Shown piece by piece: positions 1 through 10,385 of a stretch of 64,000 nucleotides of DNA; position 1 is the stretch's first letter, and the number at the start of each line of letters is the position of its first letter. The notes below the pieces were generated by a model, which was given only the letters and a program-made list of their open reading frames with translations, was not told the origin of the DNA and made no database searches. Position numbers and translations under genes: made by a program. This DNA comes from Coccinella septempunctata (Eukaryota > Arthropoda > Insecta > Coleoptera > Coccinellidae), in contig NC_058197.1 of the NCBI RefSeq assembly GCF_907165205.1, positions 14,996,266 through 15,060,265 on the forward strand, in the 5' to 3' direction.

Positions 1-112
1 CATTAACGACATTTCATTAGTGCCAACCTTACTCCGTTCTAGTTACAAAAACTTGAGAAAATTATTTCATAGCCAACCGACTGCTAAAATTAATTTGAAT
101 GGAGTATAGTTA
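1..112 (+). repeat. Dispersed repeat fragment, copy 1
   Basis: This block runs from 'cattaacgacatttcat' to 'gccaaccgactgctaaa'. The same text recurs with few changes at about 10278-10385 in the same orientation. Parts also recur on the opposite strand near 9190-9225 and 33061-33140. It is therefore one end of a dispersed repeat, probably a non-autonomous DNA element. No coding capacity is seen, and the left end lies outside the window. Confidence 0.6.
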
Positions 113-690
113 TTCTGTTTAATTTTGTTTTTCTAGAGGTGACACACTTCATTATGAAAAGTTTCTTCGAACGCTTGCTGATAAAATTCCAAAAATTCAT
201 CAGTCTTCAAAACAGTGTAACGGGTTTGACTTACTAATTAGCGACACCACAAGGTGAGAAAGACACGTATAAAGTAATAACATGACATGAAATTGCTATT
301 ATTTCATTAAACAGCACTGGTGGTCATCAACGGCATCAAATTCTTGAATTAATTGAAAATTTGACGGTTTATTATGTGTTATCACTGGATGATGGCTCAA
401 GAACGCTCATGGGAATCCAGGAATAAGAAAGTGGTTTGTGAATATGTTTCGTTATTTCCTGGAAGGTGAACTCATATTACTCTGGTTGGAGGCGAACGAC
501 CTCAACTTTGTGGCTACGAAGAAATGACTTCATTTAACATAACTATTTCAGCGGCAACCATTGAGAAAAACTGAATTTACAAAATCTTGAGGTAAGGAAA
601 CAAAGTAAAAATATTTCGATATCATTGTGACCTCAACAATCGACTTGTATCAAAACCTATCATTCAACGAACCATATACTGACACGACTT
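113..690. other. AT-rich unique stretch, nothing recognised
   Basis: The sequence is AT-rich with no open frame of note, no convincing splice sites and no obvious repeat partner elsewhere in the window. Confidence 0.4.
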
Positions 691-1384
691 ATACAAAGCG
701 AGTTTTTGACTCGTAGAAATATTTGAACAGTAGATTCTTGAGGTCATTAAAAACACTTTTTTCCAAAACTATTTTTTCCGATACGGCTCTGATAGAAAGA
801 TACAGCCATTTTAAGTTTTCATAACGAGCTGTGCCAACCCTGGGAAAACCAGATTACCTTTAGAATAACTAGCTAAATCTGTAACACTACTCATCTGTGG
901 ATCTTTTAAATAGAGTTGTATTCAGCCAAAGTACCCAATTTTTCAAATTTCACAGATACTTTTCTATTTTAGAACATCAAATTACTCTAAAACGGCGCCT
1001 TACGTGAAAAAATTAGGAATACTTCGATTTCACAAAACGTTCAAATATTGATTAGATAGAGTCCACCCTAAGAGTTGGGTTCTTTGAGTTTCTGGTATTT
1101 CCATAGTTCGTGATGGCCATAATGAGATAACTGGGAGACGTAGGTGATATTTTGCTTTCGAAAAAGATTAATCAAATAGAAGAAAAACTATATTCCGAAA
1201 TTCATTCAGCTCGATAAAACCCTTTGTGAGTTGGAACTAGAAATTCATTTTTTTATGGTTTTTCAACGCCCTGTATCTTTTAAACCGAGCCGATACGGAA
1301 AAATGTTAAGAGAAATAGTGTTTCTTTCGACTTCAACAATCTACTGCTAAAATAGCCGTACGAGTCACAGACTCACCCTGTATA
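691..1384 (+). mobile_element. Family A TIR element, copy 1 (non-autonomous)
   Basis: The left end (gagtttttgactcgtagaaa, then 'cagtagattcttgaggtca') and the right end ('gtacgagtcacagactcacc', then ctgtata) are imperfect inverted repeats of roughly 110-120 bp. The core shares long blocks with the copies at 4905-5553, 17889-18555 and 21217-22170, including 'aacggcgc', 'gggagacgtaggtgatatt' and 'tttttcaacgccctgtatct'. There is no transposase frame. The end matches the TA-flanked CAGGGTG type seen in other elements here. It is a MITE-like element of unassigned superfamily. Confidence 0.75.
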
Positions 1385-1589
1385 GAGGGTGTAAATGGGA
1401 CTAGTGGAAAACAAATTTGATAGTCCAGTGAATAATGGCTCAGAAATCACAAATGGTGAATGAATATCTGATAGAAAATCAGTTCCTAAAGGTTCATTAA
1501 TCACTAGTGATTTACGAATATTACAATGCTCAAGGAACGCATGGATTATGATCATATTCTCTTCATCGCGGCTCTCATACCCATTTCAC

Positions 1590-2110
1590 AGGAATGTATA
1601 TAGTTATAGTTTGGTGAGGGAGCTGCATTCCACTGCGACCCTCCATCAGAGCTGTTGTCACAACTGCACCATCTACAGCGTCCTCCAGTTCCAGAGTTGC
1701 AATGAGCTCCAGTTTCTGATAGGTCTTCAAGGATGAAAATGGCAGTAAAAGAGGCAAGTCCTCATTCCTCCAATAATTTTCTCGCTCCAGACATTCCTTG
1801 CAATGGCGAGGCAGTCTGTAACCAGATGAACAGCAGTTTCCTCCTCTACCCCACGGAAACTACACTGGCGAGTTTCTGATAAGCCCGTTTTCATCATATG
1901 CTTCCTAAGGCGACAATACCATCTGAGAAACCCAGTGAGGATTCGCGTAACTTATCTTAATCTGATCCAAATACATCTTGGATCTTGCAGTTGCAAAATC
2001 CCGAAGGAAATTTTTGGGATGATCCACTCCTAGAAGCTGGAAGATTCTTCTCTTTTTTAATTTCCTTATTTTGCAGAAGGATCTAGGCCAGTAATTGACG
2101 TTTGTGTTTT
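1590..2110 (-). mobile_element. Decayed LINE 3' tail (zinc-knuckle tail family), copy 1
   Basis: On the minus strand a frame reads around 'LRKHMMKTGLSETRQCSF' and continues with GVEEETAVHLVTDC. This matches the Cys/Glu/His/Cys-type tail found after RNase H in non-LTR retrotransposons. Similar nucleotide text recurs near 42000-42320 (+), 51090-51450 (-), 54480-55100 (-) and 55150-55400 (-). Stops interrupt the frame, so it is a dead 3' fragment. The clade is not assigned, though I- or R1-like is plausible from the tail. Confidence 0.55.
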
Positions 2111-2470
2111 TTTTCTGGTAACTTGACTTTCAGATTGGATCACTATGTCAAATTTTGGATCATTTCTTCAAGCTTCTTTTGAATACAAGTGTTTCTGCCT
2201 AAAAAACACACGAGCAGGAGCCTAACACTTGCTGCTTGTGTTAGGCAAGGTAGGCAGTGCCTACCTTGGTTTTTGAACCATCTGTGTGCCATTTAATGCT
2301 CCCAATGCTCCCTCTTTTGATGACACGTACGACATTGGCAGCATATCCTACAATAGATGTAGCTTCTGTCTAACCGGCTCTCGTATCATTAAGTTATCTG
2401 TTGTCTCTTCGTTTTGTAAGGATATTTCCAAGTTAAATTGGAAGGCGCAACGTGCCTAGTGAAATAATTC

Positions 2471-2996
2471 TATCCTCGTCTACTCCATGGGCGAACTTAG
2501 AAGATTTCCGGGCCAAGGACGCCCCCTTGAGGAACACCACACCGGACGGAATAACGATTCGATTATCGAGTCATACTATCGACGACCCCTGAATCCCAAA
2601 GATGTGCTCATTCTGCTCGTATGCTAGCCGATCGCGAAAACTCGCCTATAGGCTAGCTCGCGCGCACTACGCTCACGTTGTTGATTCGAACGAAGGGCGA
2701 TCGTACCGATAAGGAAGAAAGAAGGGCCCGGTCTAGAAGCGGCAGCAATCCGTCCACTTTATGGGCATAATAACATATTCAGGTAGCATTCTCAGTTTCA
2801 CGAGGACAGGGCCATACATCACATGTATAATTGCACAAACGCCATCGCGGGTAGATCGGAATCGGCGCTCGTAAATTTGTGAAATAAATACTGCCCGCAA
2901 TGGGCCCCCCCTCAGCCGTACGGCCGGCCGTCGGACAACTCGGCAACGGGATAGTTTTTATTTCGACGTTGGATGTCTTCATCTACGTATAGATGT
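2471..2996. other. CpG-rich unique block
   Basis: This stretch is rich in CG dinucleotides (for example 'gctagctcgcgcgcactacg') and differs sharply from the AT-rich flanks. No convincing exon, transposon protein or internal repeat is visible. It may be regulatory or simply old unique DNA. Confidence 0.35.
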
Positions 2997-3024
2997 GCTG
3001 TATACACCACATGGTGTATACAGC
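2997..3024. repeat. Perfect 28-bp palindrome
   Basis: The arm gctgtatacacca is followed by a 2-nt centre (ca) and its exact reverse complement. It lies at the edge of the CpG-rich block, just upstream of a short CA run (3039-3053). No known binding motif is assigned. Confidence 0.8.
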
Positions 3025-3261
3025 GTATGTTTTCGTTGTGCACACACACACAAAATATGGTCCTTATGACATTTAATGCGTTGAGGAAAAATCCTCAATA
3101 ACAATAACAATAAATTCTTGAAGATGTAGGATATTTTTGTTTGTGGTCCGTATGTGCGATAATGAGCTATAGTAACTGATCTGATGTTGTGAGTGCCGAA
3201 GAAGACTCTTCAGACTGTATTTCTGGTCACGTGGGAATCAAAGGAAAGCAGTAGATTGATA

Positions 3262-4180
3262 TACACTGCGCAAAAAAATTAACGCACATTATGGAAATCT
3301 GAAATTTATTTTACAACTGAAGGTGTTCTCAATGATTATTATTTTCATCAGAATTATGCATGCATATGTTATGCACTTTCAACGGTTTTCTTCAATACAG
3401 ATGTTTTTTCCCAGCAGGAATAAAAAAAGATGATATTTTCAGATTTTGAATGTATTGGCTCCATTCTAAAATCAGTTGTTCTCGATCAATTCTAGTGATC
3501 AATAGTTTTTCTTTCGTTTGATTTTCTACACTCGATCGCTATGCAACGCGAAACACGCAATTTGACCCAAGAGGAATGTGCCCAAGCGTTAGTTTTGCGA
3601 GAAGAAGAGTGGACATACACAAGAATTGCAGAAAGGTTTGGAGTTTCCCATACAAGTGTGTCCAGAATGTTGCAGCGATTCAGGGAGACAGGTATGAATG
3701 TCCGAAGACCAGGACAGGGTAGACCACGGGTAACAACTGCCATTCAAGAACGTTACTTGAGAGTTTCTTCGTTGAAACAACGGTTTGCAACCGCTCGCCT
3801 CCTTCAAATTCAGCTTGAGCAAACTCATGAGGTGCAAATTAGCACTCAGACAATAAGAAATCGCCTCAGAGAATATGATTTAAAGCCTCGTGTCGCAACA
3901 AGAGGCCCAGCTCTTGCCCCAGCCCATCGAAGGGCGCGTTTGGATTTTGCGAGAGAGCATATCCATTGGGAAGAGGCCGATTGGGAAAGAGTTCTCTTCA
4001 CAGATGAGTCTAGATTCTGCCTCTACCATTGTGATCGACGTTCCCTTGTATACAGACGTCCACATGAAAGATATGCTCAGTGCAATTTCCTGAATACTAC
4101 TGGTTTCGGGGGAGGATCGATTATGGTATGGGGTGGAATATCTTTGACTGCTCGCACAGACCTAGTGGTCGTTGATTATG
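3262..4180 (+). mobile_element. Tc1-like DNA transposon, 3'-truncated
   Basis: A TA dinucleotide at 3262-3263 is followed by cactgcgcaaaaaaattaac, which resembles a Tc1-type terminal inverted repeat. A transposase frame starts 277 bp inside. Homology stops near 4180 and no matching right-hand repeat is present downstream, so the 3' third of the element is gone. The copy cannot be autonomous. Confidence 0.8.
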
Positions 4181-4230
4181 GAGCAAACTTCTCAGCTTGC
4201 CTAGCATCATTTTCTGGGATAACACCCTAG
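3541..4230 (+). pseudogene. Tc1-family transposase, truncated
   Basis: The frame begins at an ATG and runs 229 codons; full Tc1 transposases are about 340. Residues 8-50 form a helix-turn-helix (…RIAERFGVSHTSVSRML…). A GRPR motif at 60-63 links to a second helix-turn-helix. The catalytic domain starts near residue 130, with the first catalytic Asp in FTDESRF (residue 155) and the conserved IMVWGGIS at about 194-201. After VVVD (about residue 211) the protein turns into unrelated sequence and stops. The second Asp and the final Glu of the DD34E triad are missing, so it is inactive. The intact N-terminal part could still bind its terminal repeat, but that is inference. Confidence 0.85.
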
Positions 4231-4904
4231 GAATTCCAACCGCCGATGAGAGAACGAGAGGATCAGTTGACCAAACGACCGCTCGTTGCCCATTCTATCA
4301 CGTGCACCAGGAGATGCGGTGTCTTGATTTGATTTTGTTTATCGTTACGTTGTGACGACGTTGTTCCACTCGTATTATGATTATGATTCTTTTGTATATT
4401 CGTAGAAATACCGCGCCGACCTTTACGACCGTAAGATATATATTATTAGTAATATTATATCTTGTTTTACGAAAAAGACGGTAGCCGGACGGCGTCTTAT
4501 GGTACATGTAACCTGGTCTTCTTCGAAGTGTTAATTGATGCTCTTGTATGAGATGAGGAAGTGGATAGGAGCCATACTAACATTGTCACTCAGCCGATAA
4601 AAAATTTCTACAGGAAAATTTCAAACGAAACAATGCCATTATTGAGAATTCAACATTTTTTTCCTTTTCTCAAAAAAAAAAAACATCTTCCATCCCCAGT
4701 TTATTGGGATTGGAGTGGCTTCATGGAAGGGTGATATGATAGGATGACTTTTTTCGTACTAGACATGTTACTTCATTTACTAAATGGAATGAATCTGCCG
4801 TTTAAATATACGTACAAGTCGAAAAGATTCACCCTGTATACTGACGATATGAATTCTGTGCGTTACTTTTCAGCCACTCTGTAATTCCAAAAATTGTTAA
4901 TCAC
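4181..4904. other. AT-rich stretch with one isolated CACCCTGTATA end
   Basis: No gene is recognised. At 4827-4842 the text 'gattcaccctgtata' resembles the right end of family A without a complete element to its left. It may be the stump of an earlier insertion. Confidence 0.35.
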
Positions 4905-5553
4905 GAACCCTTACAGAACTATATTCTTGAGGTCAAAAGAAACGCTTTTCTCTTATACCATTCTTTACGATTCAGCCCTGATTAAAAGATATATTCATTT
5001 TAAGTTTTCATAGTGAGCTATGCCACCCCTGGAAAAACAAAATTACCTTCAGAATAACTAGCTGAATCTATGACAATATACAACTGTGGATCTATTGAAC
5101 AGAGTTGTATTCAGCCGAAGTACCCAATTTTTCAAATTTCATACAGATACTATTCAATTTTTGAACATCAAATTACGAGAAAACGGCGCATTATACGAGA
5201 AAATATGAGGAATACTTTTATTTTACAAAACGTTCAAATATTCATTAGATATCGTCCAATTTAGTTTCAAGAGTTGGGTTCTTTGAATTTTTGGTATTTT
5301 TATGGTACGTAATGGTCATAATGAGAAAACTGGAAGACGTGGGTGATATCTTGTGTTCGAAGAAGATTCATCAAATAAATGAAAAATAACATTCCAAATT
5401 TCTTTTCTTTCGAGAAAACCGTTTGTGAGATAGAACTGAAAATAACATTTTTTCATGAATTTTCAACAGCCTCTATCTCTTAAACCGAACCGATTCGGAA
5501 AAAAATATATGAGAAAAAAGTGTTTCTTTTGACCTCAAGATTCACCCTGTATA
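4905..5553 (+). mobile_element. Family A TIR element, copy 2
   Basis: The core matches copy 1 block for block ('attcttgaggtcaaaagaaa', 'aacggcgcattatacgagaa', 'ctggaagacgtgggtgatat'). It ends in ttcaccctgtata. The left terminal repeat is eroded, so the start is approximate. No coding capacity. Confidence 0.7.
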
Positions 5554-6120
5554 GGCTCATCGAAAAAATTATAGAATAATTTCCTTCCTATGGATATGTT
5601 TTATCGCCCACATCGAACCAAAGTAAAAAAAAAACACTCAAAATCCGACCTTCTCGAGTTAATAACTTCTACATCGACCATTCCTATAATCAACCGTCGC
5701 AGCGTAAAAGTACTGCGGCACATTCACGAATTAACCCCACAACGCGGCCTTAAGGTGTTAATCGTCGTAAAGGACGTGAGGATTATTCACAGACAGTAAA
5801 ACGGACGCGATTCCGTCTGCGGAATAATATCGCAAACTCATCGGCCATTAGCGGGGACTGTTGAACGCGGTGGGAAAGTCAATCAGCGCGATCGGACATG
5901 AGTTGTAATGATGCGACTGCGAAAAAGATGCACGATGACCGCTCCGACGCAATTTGCAATAAAAATATTGCCATTTTCTGGACAGTTCGCGTATAAATCG
6001 ATGCTATACTGTGGGACTTATGAGGTGTCTTTGTATAGACTCCACGAAAAGCTTGTCGCGATGCTTTCTGGATCTGGTGAGGATCAGATTAGCTCATGAG
6101 GCTGACTTGTAGTTAGTGGC
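5554..6120. other. CpG-containing unique block
   Basis: From about 5640 to 6080 the sequence is unusually CG-rich ('cacaacgcggccttaaggtg'). Short open frames on the plus strand show no recognisable domain or splice context. No function is assigned. Confidence 0.3.
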
Positions 6121-6696
6121 TAGTAGCTAGACCCATTCTCAGTACTTCCTGACAATGACAATGCCCTGTGAGGAATCCAGTAAGGAAGTCTAGCATATTT
6201 TTGCTATTATTGTTTGAACCGGAGTCGTTGTTGTGGCTCGATTAGCCTTTTGGGAACTGCGACCATGTAGATCTTTTGTTCTCTACCCTATTGATTCATA
6301 AGAACCCAAGGAGGTCCTCAATGGTGTTGATAAAACCGACAACATCCTTAGGAGCCTTGGCCGTTACCTCGTGAGTATCTAGGACCAGTTTCCACATGTG
6401 AATAGTTCTTAGGTCAGCCAGCTCTGGACACTTGCATACCATATGTTCAGCTGTTTCTGCTTCTGATCCACAAAGTTTACAAATCTCATCTGCTTTCCCA
6501 TACGGTACAAATGATATTTGGAGCAACAATGCCTTGTCAGCAGTCCCACCATCTCCCAAAGCTCAACTCGTGACAGCTTTAGCAGTTTTCTGCTGTAGGT
6601 CGGGGAAATAATCACGAATTTCTTTGACTCGGTGAGTCCAGGAATGTTTCTCCAGAGGGTTATTCTGTTGTTCAATTCCCATTGTTGGATCACTGT

Positions 6697-7737
6697 TATA
6701 AGGCTTTATTCGGTATTCAAACTACAGGCAGTACAAGCAGATCAAAATCTTAAGCTAATGGGTCACATGACCTCAGAGATGACTCAATGTAAGGTTCAAA
6801 AGTTAAAAAAAATAAAAAACAATAGACCTGTACATCACATCTTTGACAAACAACAGAGAGAACAAGTCAGTACACCACTTATAAAAAGAAGTTCACGAAC
6901 ACTATCGCACGAACAAACTCTCTCGAACAGCATCCAGTAGCCCGAACACACAACCGGTACCCGCACTCGCGAGACCAGCTGAAGCTTTACCACTGAGATC
7001 TTGCAGTGGGACGAACTATACGAACCCTACGAGAACTGCGCCACACCACGCGGTTGAACTGCTTGTGTATGATGCAGCCACCCCTCAAAGCGGTATGGAT
7101 TATGTCTCCAATATCCGCATCCGTAGCGCCAACCATCTTGATGATGTTCAGGTTTTCAGGGCACCATCCTCTCCTAGCACCCACAATGAGCGGAAGTACT
7201 TCGATAGTTTTACGGGGTATTGTTTTTCAACCTTCTCTAGGAAGGTGGGAGTGGAGTATATTGCTTTCTTGACTGCGTAAGCCATGCTCAAAGGCTCTGG
7301 GCACTCCCAGCTAACTGAAACGTCAGATATTATGACGTGCTGATCTTTAGTTAGAAGAAGGTCGGGTTTTAAAAGTTTTCCTTCCCTGTCCCTAATCCTG
7401 GGCTCCCTCGTCACCTGCCAGCCGTTCCTTATCGCTATGTTTTCGAGGCGATAAGCAACGTAGTTGTGCCTGGTTATCTTCTCCCAGTGCATAAGACTAC
7501 ACCTTTGCAGGACATGCGAGAGTGACTCACGCTGCATACATTCTGCACGGCAAACGGCTTCTGGTCCTTGGTTGTACGGCAGGCCTGCTGTTGGTAAGCA
7601 GTTTGACCGCAGCTGTATTGCCCGTACATAGTCCTCACCTGACCAGTATCTGGGAGGGTTATCAATGTACGTGTTGCACATCTTATGGTTTTTAAGTGCG
7701 TTCAGTCCCTTGCCATAGAAAGATTGGTGGAGTTCAC
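6697..7737 (-). mobile_element. R2-like non-LTR retrotransposon 3' fragment, nested
   Basis: About 1.04 kb on the minus strand interrupts the RNase H LINE. Left and right flanks ('tcactgttata' at 6689-6699 and 'tcacttata' at about 7734-7742) suggest an imperfect target-site duplication. The coding part is the C-terminal endonuclease domain. The 3' end carries an AATAAA-containing tail (accgaataaagcc on the minus strand) without poly(A). The element is severely 5'-truncated. Confidence 0.6.
6987..7737 (-). pseudogene. R2-like restriction-type endonuclease domain, frameshifted
   Basis: The frame shows a zinc-knuckle CRAECMQRESLSHVLQRC, then RHNYV, then a PD-(D/E)XK-like core 'KLLKPDLLLTK…VIISDVSVSWE', as in the C-terminal endonuclease of R2-clade retrotransposons, which nicks target DNA before reverse transcription. 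Near 7180 the reading frame shifts: the tail continues in another frame as GARRGWCPENLNIIKM and later CIIHKQFNRVVWR, a segment also typical of R2 proteins. Reverse transcriptase and N-terminal zinc fingers are absent. The site is not rDNA. R4 or another endonuclease-bearing clade is a less likely alternative. Confidence 0.65.
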
Positions 7738-7739
7738 TT

Positions 7740-8385
7740 ATATTGGTATTTTCCAAGCCCACAGAAAGGCTCAGGTCCAGCAGGTGCTTGATGCTCTTTT
7801 TGTAAGTTCATCAGCTTTTTCATTTCCTTCAACATCACAATGCTCTTGTACCCATAGTAGAGTCACTTTATTCCCTCTGGCCAGTTGCTTCATTGTATTA
7901 CGGCTCTCCCATGTCAGCAGTGTGATTCCAGGGACCTCAGCGTGGCCTCTCTGTAAAATAGAGGGTTCACTTCCCATGGCTTTAGAGATCCTCATTTTAG
8001 GTCCATATACGCCAATGCCGGTGCCCCTTTCTGATTTTGATCCACCAGTAAACCACATGGATGACTTTTTGTCCAAACGATTTACGAAACTTATTGCACT
8101 AGGACTGTCAGCTATGACCGTTTGGAAATCAAAGATGATTGGCATAACATCCTATGATTCTGCCGAGAGGTTTGAGTCCACAATATCCCCATATGTCCAT
8201 CCGGGTAGGAAATTCCTATAAAGGGATATCCTTATTGCTTCCAGCAGGCTACATTTCCTCGCATGTAGGTGTAGGGGAGGCAGATCAAGCATGGCCACAA
8301 CCACTGCTGTAGGAGCTGTGTGCATAGCTCCAGTAACACAGGCCAGCCTTTGCAGTTTCTGCAGGCTGTTGCGTGTGGTGACCTA
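7740..8385 (-). pseudogene. LINE RNase H domain fragment
   Basis: The translation shows the RNase H signature MWFTGGSKSERGTGIGVYG followed by LLWVQEHCDVEGNEKADEL. This domain degrades RNA in RNA:DNA hybrids during target-primed reverse transcription. The first catalytic acidic residue, normally Asp in W-[FY]-T-D-G-S, is Gly here. The stretch between the two motifs is shortened relative to the family. Upstream, in another frame, a segment 'KLQRLACVTGAMHTAPTA' matches the connector region of such LINEs. Inactive. Confidence 0.7.
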
Positions 8386-9177
8386 TACCTTCGAGGAAAC
8401 CTCTCTTTCAGAAATATTCAAATAAATCGGACTTCCTATTTACACACTTTTTTCATGAGAATCTCCATAACTCATGAATCACTGAGCTTCTTCCTTAGAT
8501 ATGACATATTGTCCTCAACTCAACTTTTGAAATAGGAAAGTAGTAGTATAACTGGATATTGCAGAAGTCTGAAAATAGTTTAGGGAGAAAGTTCATTGTC
8601 AATAACCCGAACATGTAAATTTTCAGCAGATAATCATGATTGGTTTCTCCATAAACGTCTAACAGGCGAGAACGGTGAATCACCTTGTATATTTCAAAAC
8701 AAAATTGTGTTTTTCTCAAAACGAAACAAAAATCCATTCCAAAATTCCCTGATTCGAGTTGAACGGAAGAGAGGAACGAAAGGCCTTTCTACTCGACAGT
8801 ATTCTCGATCCTTATATCGATGCCACCTACATTGACGATTTCATTAATTTGTTTACCGATCGGAATCACCCTTTAGTTTTGCTCCGCGACCATAAACTGG
8901 TCGGTCTGGATATTGCGGAGATCGAAGTTGTAATTTAATGGCACCAATAAAGTACAGGTTAACTCCGGCCATGATCAAGGGTCTACACAATAGTCTACAG
9001 TAGGTATACGAGGAGTATGAGAAAATATTTCCGACATGAAAAGGTTTGAAACGAATACAATTGACAACACTGTTTCTCATACCCAAACTGGAGATTATTT
9101 AGGGTACGTTTAATGTAGTGAGTTACCTAGTTTTTGTGGATTTGATCGCTAATGCTCGATTTAATGCGGATACTTTA
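8386..9177. other. AT-rich stretch, nothing recognised
   Basis: No coding region is supported. 'gaatcaccttgtata' at about 8682-8696 resembles the CACCCTGTATA element end, so part of 8400-8696 may be an old TIR element. No left partner was identified. Confidence 0.3.
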
Positions 9178-10385
9178 ACTCCACTCACAATTATTTTAGC
9201 AGTCGGTTGGCCATAAAAATTTGACACATTCCACTCTGTATGGTGCGAAAATGTGGGGTTATGACGCTTGTCAAAACATTTTTGGGCTTTAAATCAACGC
9301 TATGTCGCCCGTTCTACGTAAAAGTTTCTGTTATTACGTATTTTATCACAATGTCGAATCTCTGCGGAAAATATGTGACGAACATAATTGAAGTTTATAC
9401 AAACTGACTGAAGGCATACCAAATCCAGTTATTTGCATGGAAAATACAAGAGATCAGTATAAAATCATAATATGCACTAGCTTGAGGAGAGTTAATGTTC
9501 CTTATCTTCTTTGGCCAAAGTTTGAATACGTTACATCATTTGAATTTAAAAAAATTTTAACCCGAAGATGAAATGCATATGATGCAGTGGTTGGGAATGG
9601 GTATCTCCCGAAGGAATTAACAGATAATTACAAGAATGTTAAATTCTTCATCAATAATCATTGCATCAATATAAGTAAAAGGAATTAAGGAAGTTTCAAG
9701 TCAAGATGAACTTCGCCTTTGAACAAAAATTTCACCTGAATAAACAATCAACAGGACAACTGGCGCGTATTTGTAGCTGTTCATCATTGATATAATAATA
9801 ATAATTAGGTATTTATTGGTACCTTAAGACATTTACAATGTATAGGACAAGTCGAATGAAAAATAGAAAAATCAATTTTAGGGAACTTATTCTCCGATGA
9901 CATTTATCGAAAATCATGTAGTAAACTTTTCGCATTAATTTACTCAAACATAAAATTCTCAAATGCCACCACTTTTTTGGGTCTCCCAATAGAAGGAAAT
10001 TCTTTGTTATCTTCTTCATTCACAATCTTTCTGATTGTGGAAATATTCAGCAGAAATATAAATCGTTTAGATTCAGATGAAATATTTTATAAATTCTCTC
10101 ACATTGAATATGTTCGCTACCGTCTGACATATTGTGTATTTTAGAATATCAGGTTATAACTATTTGAATGAGCGAACCTGAACTCTAAATAGCACTTCCT
10201 GAAACCCTGTCTCTTTTTTCAATCACTTTCGGCATTTTCTGAATACAAATTGATATTAGTTGTGGCAACGGCGTTATGACATTAACGACATTTCATGAGA
10301 GCCAACCTTACTCCGCTCTAGTTACAAAAACTTGAGAAAATTATTTCGTGGCCAACCGACTGCTGAAATAAATGTGAATGCAGTA
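9178..10385. repeat. Inverted pair of the dispersed repeat enclosing 1.1 kb
   Basis: The text 'ttttagcagtcggttggcca' at about 9199-9218 is the reverse complement of the block at 10350-10371 ('ggccaaccgactgctgaaat'). The right block is also nearly identical to window positions 1-112. This may be one element with inverted ends or two oppositely oriented copies. The interior (9230-10260) is AT-rich with an (ATA)n run near 9790 and no gene. Confidence 0.45.

Larger units (their letters stand above)
6200..8385 (-). mobile_element. RNase H-bearing LINE, copy 1, split by a nested retrotransposon
   Basis: Read on the minus strand, the order is a region resembling the stretch between RT and RNase H (about 8385-8150), an RNase H domain (8145-7740), an insert (about 7737-6697), then the C-terminal tail with a zinc knuckle (6693-6296) and a short 3' UTR ending in a CAATAATA-like tail near 6200. 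The second copy at 30168-30880 has the RNase H/tail junction intact, which proves the insert is secondary. It is 5'-truncated. The clade is I/R1/LOA-like by domain order; this is inference. Confidence 0.7.
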
